Below, piece after piece: positions 59,486-64,000 of a stretch of DNA of 64,000 bases. The notes beneath the pieces were generated by a model, which was given only the letters and a program-made list of their open reading frames with translations, ran no database searches and was not told the DNA's origin. Location: contig JAUIHP010000002.1 of NCBI GenBank assembly GCA_030431975.1, forward strand, positions 186,001 through 250,000. Direction: 5' to 3'. The translations under genes and the position numbers were made by a program. How positions within the stretch are numbered: the stretch's first letter is position 1; each line of letters opens with the position of its first letter. The stretch comes from a bacterium (GTDB taxonomy: Bacteria; Eisenbacteria; RBG-16-71-46; CAIMUX01).

Positions 59486-60517
59486 TCAAAGAACGTTGAG
59501 TGTAGCACTTGCGGGTGTCGCCTCCCCCGGAACGGTTCCCACCCGGAGGGCCAGCCAGGCAAGAAGGATCGACGATGCAATGAGGAGCGCAAAGACCGCC
59601 TCGTCCCGCCCCAGGGCCCGGGCCAGGACGTGGGTGGTGTGGTCCCGTCCCCCCTTCCAGGGGGCTCTTCCGGCGGCGAATCGACGTACGGTGACGAAGA
59701 GAAGATCGAACAGTGGCCAGGTGAAGGGCAGAACGACGGCCCAGGCCTCGAGCCCGGAGGTTGGGCCGGATCCCCAGCCGGAGCCGGATCCCCAACCGAG
59801 CCCGAATCCGGAGCCAGAACCGAGCCCGGAGCCGGCACCGAGAGTCGCATCGCCCGACAGCAGGTTTCTTCCGACCAACCCCGCTGCCAGCATGGAGACG
59901 GCCTGGCTTCCCGCATTCCCGAAGAAGACCCGGGCAGGAGGCCGATTCTGGATGAGGAAGCCCACCGACGCGGCGGCGCCGAACCAAGCCAGGGTACGGG
60001 CGCCCGGGTCTCCGGGTAGCGCGCCCAAGACGGCGAAGCCGCAAGCGGAGACCGTACCGAGGGCGCCGTCGATGTTGTCGAAGATCTGCAGCGCGATCAG
60101 CAGAGCCAACACCAGGACGAAGACCAGGGCGGCTTCCATCGACAGAGCCGGCCGCCAGGCCCCCGAGAAGACGAAAACACCCAGGAGTCCGGCCTGGAGT
60201 CGCCCCTTCCACCCCGATCGAATCCAACCCCGGTCATCGATGTAGCCGAGAACGAAAGCTCCGATCACAGCAAGTACGGCGGCCAGAGTGGACCGGTCCC
60301 AGTTGACGCTGCCGACACTGATCGAGACGACACCCAAGCCGAGCAGCCAACCGGAGAGCCAGGCCGGCCCGCCCGTTCGGGGAACGGTTCGGGAACTGTG
60401 TCGATCCCGGCGAGGAGCGTCGATCCAGGGTGGACGCCGAAGAAGGCGGTTCCACAGAAAGACCGAACCGAAGGTGGCGGCCACAGTCATCGCGAGAAAG
60501 CCGGAGAGCGATGACAC
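59486..60517 (-). CDS. WecA/MraY-like polyprenyl-phosphate sugar-1-phosphate transferase
   Basis: The 343-residue membrane protein has many hydrophobic segments and the family motifs YIDDRG, LQIFDNIDGALG, FFGNAGSQAV and the cytoplasmic GGRDHTTHVLAR. Enzymes of this group start polysaccharide or O-antigen chains by moving a sugar phosphate to undecaprenyl phosphate. A Gly-Ser-Gly/Trp/Phe repeat linker (about residues 222-254), encoded by tandem ccggagccg-type units near 59756-59850, is an unusual insertion. It heads a run with sugar-nucleotide genes downstream in the window. Confidence 0.85.
   Translation of the reverse strand: MSSLSGFLAMTVAATFGSVFLWNRLLRRPPWIDAPRRDRHSSRTVPRTGGPAWLSGWLLGLGVVSISVGSVNWDRSTLAAVLAVIGAFVLGYIDDRGWIRSGWKGRLQAGLLGVFVFSGAWRPALSMEAALVFVLVLALLIALQIFDNIDGALGTVSACGFAVLGALPGDPGARTLAWFGAAASVGFLIQNRPPARVFFGNAGSQAVSMLAAGLVGRNLLSGDATLGAGSGLGSGSGFGLGWGSGSGWGSGPTSGLEAWAVVLPFTWPLFDLLFVTVRRFAAGRAPWKGGRDHTTHVLARALGRDEAVFALLIASSILLAWLALRVGTVPGEATPASATLNVL
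59756..59850. repeat. Gly/Ser-coding tandem repeats in WecA-like gene
   Basis: Degenerate units of the form cccgagccggagcc repeat across this stretch and encode the Gly-Ser-rich loop of the transferase. The purine-rich GGAG/GAGC bias is visible on the plus strand. Confidence 0.7.
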
Positions 60518-60527
60518 CGGCTACGGA

Positions 60528-61790
60528 CTAGACCGCGGGAGAGGAGCCGGCGGAGGTGCGCAGACCCAGCCTGGCGGCGCGCTCGACCGGAGCACCCGTT
60601 CGCGAGTCCGTCAAGTCCGAGTCCGCCGTGCTTGCCGAGTCGGCTGTCCGTGCCGAATCGTCTGCGCATGCCGAGTCCGCTGTGCCCCCCGCTTCCGCCG
60701 CTACGTCGGCCGTCGCGTCACCGCCGGCGTCTGCCCGCTGGGTCAACCAACCGTGGATCGAGGACAGGATCTCCTCGAGCGGCGTCTGGTCGTTTCGATT
60801 CGTGAAGGAACGAAGCTTGGAGAGACTCGGACGGCGATGGGGAGACTCTTCGAAGCCCGGGCCGTAGGCCGTTTCGAACGGCACGAAGGAAATCTCGGAC
60901 CTGGATCCGGTCATCGAACGAATCTGATGGGCCAACTCGAGGACGGAAACGGCCTCATCGGACCCGACGTTGAAGACTTCGCCCACCGCCCCGGGATGCT
61001 GAGCAAGATCGAGCACGCTGGCGACGACGTCTCCGACGAAGGAGAAGCACCGGGTCTGCGATCCGTCGCCGTAAACGGTCAGCGGCTCGCCCGCAAGGGC
61101 CTGCCGGAAGAATCGGGGGATGACCATCCCGTAGGTGTCAACCTGCCTGGGACCTGCCGTGTTGAAACAACGAACGACCGTTGTCGGGACTCCATGCTGC
61201 CGGGAGCTGCCGAGGGCGAGATACTCGCCGGTGATCTTGGCTGCCGCATAGGACCATCTCGGCGCGTCGGCCGGCCCAATGATGAAGGGTGAGGTCTCTT
61301 CCAGCCGCTCCGTCGAACTCTTGCCGTAGACCTCTGAGCTCGAGAAGTAGACGACCCGGGACACCGGCGAACCCGATCTCAGCAGGCCAAAGAGTGTCCG
61401 AACGCTGTCGATGTTGTTTTCGAGACTTCCGAGCGGATCGTCCGTCACCGTTCCCACACCGACCGATGCGGCCAGGTGGAAGATCGTGTCGCAACCGGCA
61501 AGCGCGGAGCGAACCGCTTCGGGGTCCGCCGCGTCTCCCACCCGTATGTCTACGGCAGAGGAGTCCGCGACCGCCGAAAGATTGTCTCGGCTTCCTGTCG
61601 AGAAGTTGTCAAGGATCCGAACCGTCCGGCCCCGGCGGACCAGTTCTTCCACGAGATGGGATCCGATGAAGCCGGCGCCACCGGTCACCAGGACTTTGTT
61701 TTCCAGAGTCTTGACCCTCGCTTGGAGAAATCGGACGGAAGCCCGGGCCTTCGCGCAGAGGCGGGGCCAACCCGGGACAGCCTGGTCCAA
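60528..61790 (-). CDS. NAD-dependent nucleotide-sugar epimerase/dehydratase
   Basis: The SDR fold starts at KVLVTGGAGFIGSHLVEEL. It has the catalytic region SSSEVYG and WSYAAAKITGEYLA (Tyr-x-x-x-Lys), followed by VVRCFNTAGPRQVDTYG and YGDGSQTRCFSFV. It looks like a UDP-glucose/GDP-sugar 4-epimerase or dehydratase-type enzyme. The tail beyond about residue 345 is a low-complexity stretch rich in Ala, Asp and Ser (SARTADSASTADSD). The start is uncertain: TTG at 61790 is the longest option and adds about 30 residues with no clear ribosome binding site. Confidence 0.85.
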   Translation of the reverse strand: MDQAVPGWPRLCAKARASVRFLQARVKTLENKVLVTGGAGFIGSHLVEELVRRGRTVRILDNFSTGSRDNLSAVADSSAVDIRVGDAADPEAVRSALAGCDTIFHLAASVGVGTVTDDPLGSLENNIDSVRTLFGLLRSGSPVSRVVYFSSSEVYGKSSTERLEETSPFIIGPADAPRWSYAAAKITGEYLALGSSRQHGVPTTVVRCFNTAGPRQVDTYGMVIPRFFRQALAGEPLTVYGDGSQTRCFSFVGDVVASVLDLAQHPGAVGEVFNVGSDEAVSVLELAHQIRSMTGSRSEISFVPFETAYGPGFEESPHRRPSLSKLRSFTNRNDQTPLEEILSSIHGWLTQRADAGGDATADVAAEAGGTADSACADDSARTADSASTADSDLTDSRTGAPVERAARLGLRTSAGSSPAV

Positions 61791-61949
61791 AGACCAGTCT
61801 AGTTCTCATTACTTGTGACGCTACAAAGAGTTCCCGGTGAGGTCAACCGCGGATTCTTCAGACCGTGGCGGCGGATTCCAGCCGCACGTGGGCAGATCGC
61901 AGCGCTGAAGGACCTTACCGACCAGGGGGCGCCGATGCGGAAGGCCAAG

Positions 61950-61976
61950 GCCGGGACGAAACAGCGACGTCCCGGC
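61950..61976 (-). terminator. Hairpin downstream of rfbB
   Basis: GCCGGGACG and CGTCCCGGC form a perfect 9-bp stem with a 9-base loop about 20 bases after the rfbB stop. No T-run follows. A short duplication (ggcgcgttcc, twice) sits between it and rfbB. The remaining gap to the epimerase gene (61791-61949) shows nothing clear. Confidence 0.5.
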
Positions 61977-61995
61977 GCGTTCCGGCGCGTTCCGG

Positions 61996-63051
61996 CTACT
62001 TGCCCTTCTCTTCCGGTAGGAACTTGTAGTTCTTCTTGTAGTAGTCGAGGAACTCACCGCTCTTCAGCGGCCGCCACCAGTCCTCGTGAGCCTGATACCA
62101 CTCGACCGTCTGTTGGACGCCGGCCTCGAATTCGACTTCCGGCTTCCAGCCCGTCGCCCGGTTGAGCTTCGTCCAATCGACCTGGTAGCGCCGATCGTGT
62201 CCCGGACGGTCGACGACCTGCTTGAGCAGCGAGGCCGGCTTACCTGTGTGGTGCAGCAGACGGTCCGCAACCTCGAGGACGTTCTTCTCGGTGTCGGCTC
62301 CAATGTTGTAGATCTCACCCTCGACCCCATCGGCCCCGCAGATCGTGAGGATGGCCGCCGCGTGATCGCGTACGTGAATCCAGTCCCGCGTGTTCTTCCC
62401 CGATCCGTAGACCGGCAGGGGTTCATCATCGATGGCGTTGGTGATGAAGAGCGGCATCAACTTCTCCGGGTACTGATATGGCCCGTAGTTGTTGCTGCAA
62501 CGCGTGACCACGACCGGGATTCCGTAGGTCGCGTAGTAGGAATAGGCCAGCCGGTCTCCCCCGGCCTTCGAGGCGGCGTAGGGGTTGCGCGGCATGAGCG
62601 GCGCTTCCTCGGTCGATGCCCCCTCCATGACCTCTCCGTAGACTTCGTCGGTCGAGATCTGGACGAAAAGAGAAACCGGGTGCGCCTTGACCGCTTCAAG
62701 GAGTCGGTAGACACCGAAGACGTCTGTAGTGACGAAAGACGCCGGGTCTCCGATGGAACGGTCGACGTGGGTTTCGGCCGCGAAGTTGATGACGAAGTCG
62801 AAGCCTTCGGCGATCAACGGAGTGACCAGAGACTCGTCGGAGATGTCCCCCTGAACGAATCGGAAACCGGCTTTGTCCCGAACAGGATCGAGATTTTTCG
62901 GATTGCCGGCGTAGGTCAGTTTGTCGAGGACCGTGACCTTGGCCTGAGGATATCGCTCCATGAGCAGGTGCACGAAGTTCGCACCGATGAAGCCCGCCCC
63001 ACCCGTGACGAGATAGCGGCCGGTCTCGACCGGCCGGTTGTGATTGGCCAA
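61996..63051 (-). CDS. rfbB: dTDP-glucose 4,6-dehydratase
   Basis: RfbB makes the 4-keto-6-deoxy intermediate of dTDP-rhamnose. The protein (351 residues from TTG at 63051) has YLVTGGAGFIGANFV, NFAAETHVDRSI, QISTDEVYGE, NPYAASKAGGD (catalytic Tyr and Lys) and TRCSNNYGPYQYPEKLMP. TTG at 63051 has AAGGA eight bases upstream and starts directly after the rfbC stop; upstream ATG codons overlap rfbC and look unlikely. The closing steps (rfbD) are encoded at 16.6 kb. Confidence 0.95.
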   Translation of the reverse strand: MANHNRPVETGRYLVTGGAGFIGANFVHLLMERYPQAKVTVLDKLTYAGNPKNLDPVRDKAGFRFVQGDISDESLVTPLIAEGFDFVINFAAETHVDRSIGDPASFVTTDVFGVYRLLEAVKAHPVSLFVQISTDEVYGEVMEGASTEEAPLMPRNPYAASKAGGDRLAYSYYATYGIPVVVTRCSNNYGPYQYPEKLMPLFITNAIDDEPLPVYGSGKNTRDWIHVRDHAAAILTICGADGVEGEIYNIGADTEKNVLEVADRLLHHTGKPASLLKQVVDRPGHDRRYQVDWTKLNRATGWKPEVEFEAGVQQTVEWYQAHEDWWRPLKSGEFLDYYKKNYKFLPEEKGK

Positions 63052-63052
63052 G

Positions 63053-63508
63053 CTAGCTGTCCTTTCGCGCCCAGTCATAGGGCACATCGTTGTCATGCGG
63101 ATCGACGCGGAACTCGTCCGGGTCATCGTAGCGGTAGTGTTCCGTGGGAATGTTGAGGAGGACTCCGGTCTCGGTCCCGACGCCCTTCATCCCGTGAAGG
63201 ACGTGGGTCGGTATGCGAAGAACGATGGGGTTCTTCTCACCCATGAAGAACTCGTTGACCTCTCCGTGGGTCGGAGACCCCTCGCGTCCATCGTAAAGCA
63301 CGACCTTGACCATGCCCTTGACGACACAGAAGTGATCGACCTGCTTCTTGTGAAAGTGCCAACCCTTGACCACGCCCGGATAAACCGCGGTGATGTAGGC
63401 CTGCCCAAACTTTTCATAGAAGTCGTCGTCGTCACGAAGAATCTCCATGAGATATCCCCGCTCGTCGGGAATGACGTTGAGCTTCTTGATGACGACACCT
63501 TCGATCAC
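63053..63508 (-). CDS. rfbC: dTDP-4-dehydrorhamnose 3,5-epimerase-like cupin
   Basis: The 151-residue protein is a cupin of the RfbC family: VIPDERGYLMEILRDDD, VKGWHFHKKQVDHFCVVKG (metal/substrate His cluster) and IPTHVLHGMKGVG. GTG at 63508 is chosen because GGAGG lies five bases upstream. It overlaps neither neighbour and leads straight into rfbB. Other sugar-nucleotide isomerase activities of this cupin group cannot be excluded. Confidence 0.88.
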   Translation of the reverse strand: MIEGVVIKKLNVIPDERGYLMEILRDDDDFYEKFGQAYITAVYPGVVKGWHFHKKQVDHFCVVKGMVKVVLYDGREGSPTHGEVNEFFMGEKNPIVLRIPTHVLHGMKGVGTETGVLLNIPTEHYRYDDPDEFRVDPHDNDVPYDWARKDS

Positions 63509-63601
63509 CGCTGCCTCCCCCGTTGTCTTGCCCGCCTTGCGGGTCGCTTCCAAGAGCACAGCTCGCCGGCCGACCGGCCAACGAGCCAAACGCCGGCTGG
63601 T

Positions 63602-64000
63602 CTACTTCTTCTTCTTACGTGCAGGCTTCTTCGCTTCGGAAGAACCGCTGAACCCTTCGTTCATCGCGCGTCCCACGCTTAGGTACTGGAAGCCGGCCGC
63701 ACGCATCTTTTCCGGATCATAGATATTGCGACAGTCGACGACCTTCGGGGACCTGAGCAGCTTCTTGATCTTGTTCATGTCGAGCTGCCGGAACTCATTC
63801 CACTCCGTCGCAATGACGAGTGCGTCCGCTCCCTTGGCCGCAGCGTAGGCGTCCTCGCTGAACTCGACGTTCCGAACTTCCTTGGCCGCCGTCTCCATGG
63901 CGATCGGATCGAAGGCGCGGATGGTAGCGCCCTTGCGCTGCATGCCCTTGATCATCTCGATGGCAACGGAGTCACGAACGTCATCCGTCTGCGGCTTGAA
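63602..64000 (-). CDS. ugd: UDP-glucose 6-dehydrogenase, C-terminal part
   Basis: The gene enters from beyond the window edge; the visible 132 residues are the UDP-binding C-terminal domain. It begins FKPQTDDVRDSVAIEM, the nearly invariant FKPxTDDxR motif, then ADALVIATEWNEFRQLD and VVDCRNIYDPEKM. A Lys/Arg-rich tail ends it. Ugd makes UDP-glucuronate for capsule or polysaccharide. It belongs with the downstream rfbC-rfbB-epimerase-transferase set. Confidence 0.93.
   Translation of the reverse strand, partial: FKPQTDDVRDSVAIEMIKGMQRKGATIRAFDPIAMETAAKEVRNVEFSEDAYAAAKGADALVIATEWNEFRQLDMNKIKKLLRSPKVVDCRNIYDPEKMRAAGFQYLSVGRAMNEGFSGSSEAKKPARKKKK

Overview
The window is 64 kb of GC-rich bacterial chromosome with tightly packed genes. 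Most read on the minus strand; only three clear genes read on the plus strand. Several traits point to an uncultured FCB-type Gram-negative lineage, of the kind seen in Eisenbacteria, Krumholzibacteriota or Latescibacterota. These are LptD, a TonB-like protein and many lipoproteins; a PorX/PorY-like two-component pair; very large secreted proteins ending in a FlgD-like/type IX-style C-terminal domain; a pyrophosphate-energised ion pump; and a UbiA-type DPPR-synthase homologue. The phylum is an inference.

Layout. 1-2.7 kb: selA with an overlapping unknown gene. 2.8-4.9 kb: fusA. 5.2-6 kb: a TonB-like gene (plus strand). 6-9.5 kb: carbonic-anhydrase-like protein, bifunctional nuclease, parvulin lipoprotein, rplI, rpsF (rpsR and ssb are missing from this usual cluster). 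9.7-17.4 kb: hppA, pth, rplY/ctc, prs, tRNA-Gln, spoVG, ispE, DPPR-synthase-like gene, rfbD. 17.5-23 kb: recX, recA, thpR, recR, ybaB, dnaX. 23-25.3 kb: SRP RNA and seven-gene tRNA neighbourhood that carries four serine tRNAs, tRNA-Ala and the tRNA-Arg(ACG) substrate of the nearby tadA. 25.3-31 kb: mnmA, two TPR proteins, pgi, an NYN nuclease. 31-46 kb: an unknown lipoprotein, an 1878-residue repeat protein, a Cys/Met-metabolism PLP enzyme, two paralogous selenoprotein candidates, lptD. 46-50.5 kb: ROK kinase, folC, accD, rimI, tsaB. 50.7-57 kb: a large secreted protein, nat, tsaE, porX. 57-64 kb: methyltransferase, porY-like kinase, a WecA/MraY-like transferase, sugar epimerase, rfbB, rfbC and a ugd fragment.

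The most notable discovery candidate lies at 39255-41785. Two tandem paralogous lipoprotein genes are each interrupted by a single in-frame TGA at the same alignment position, inside the motif Cys-Gly-TGA-Lys-Ser-Gly-Arg-Lys-Gly-Gly-Leu-Ala-Arg-Arg. Both reading frames continue for hundreds of conserved residues past the TGA. Each TGA is followed, 24 nt downstream, by an identical GCCC-GGC-GGGC hairpin core whose flanking pairs change in a compensatory way between the copies. As selA is in the same window, the TGA is best read as selenocysteine replacing the second Cys of a CGC motif in a degenerate 5'-nucleotidase/metallophosphoesterase-like fold. One copy is fused to a four-haem c554-like cytochrome domain.

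Other points of interest are a tadA reading frame that runs straight through a tRNA-Ser gene, a 13-bp hairpin that hides the ribosome binding site of nat, and short tandem duplications that span stop codons at several genes. Start codons were often reassigned here because a GGAGG-type site sits about six nucleotides ahead of an internal ATG, GTG or TTG.
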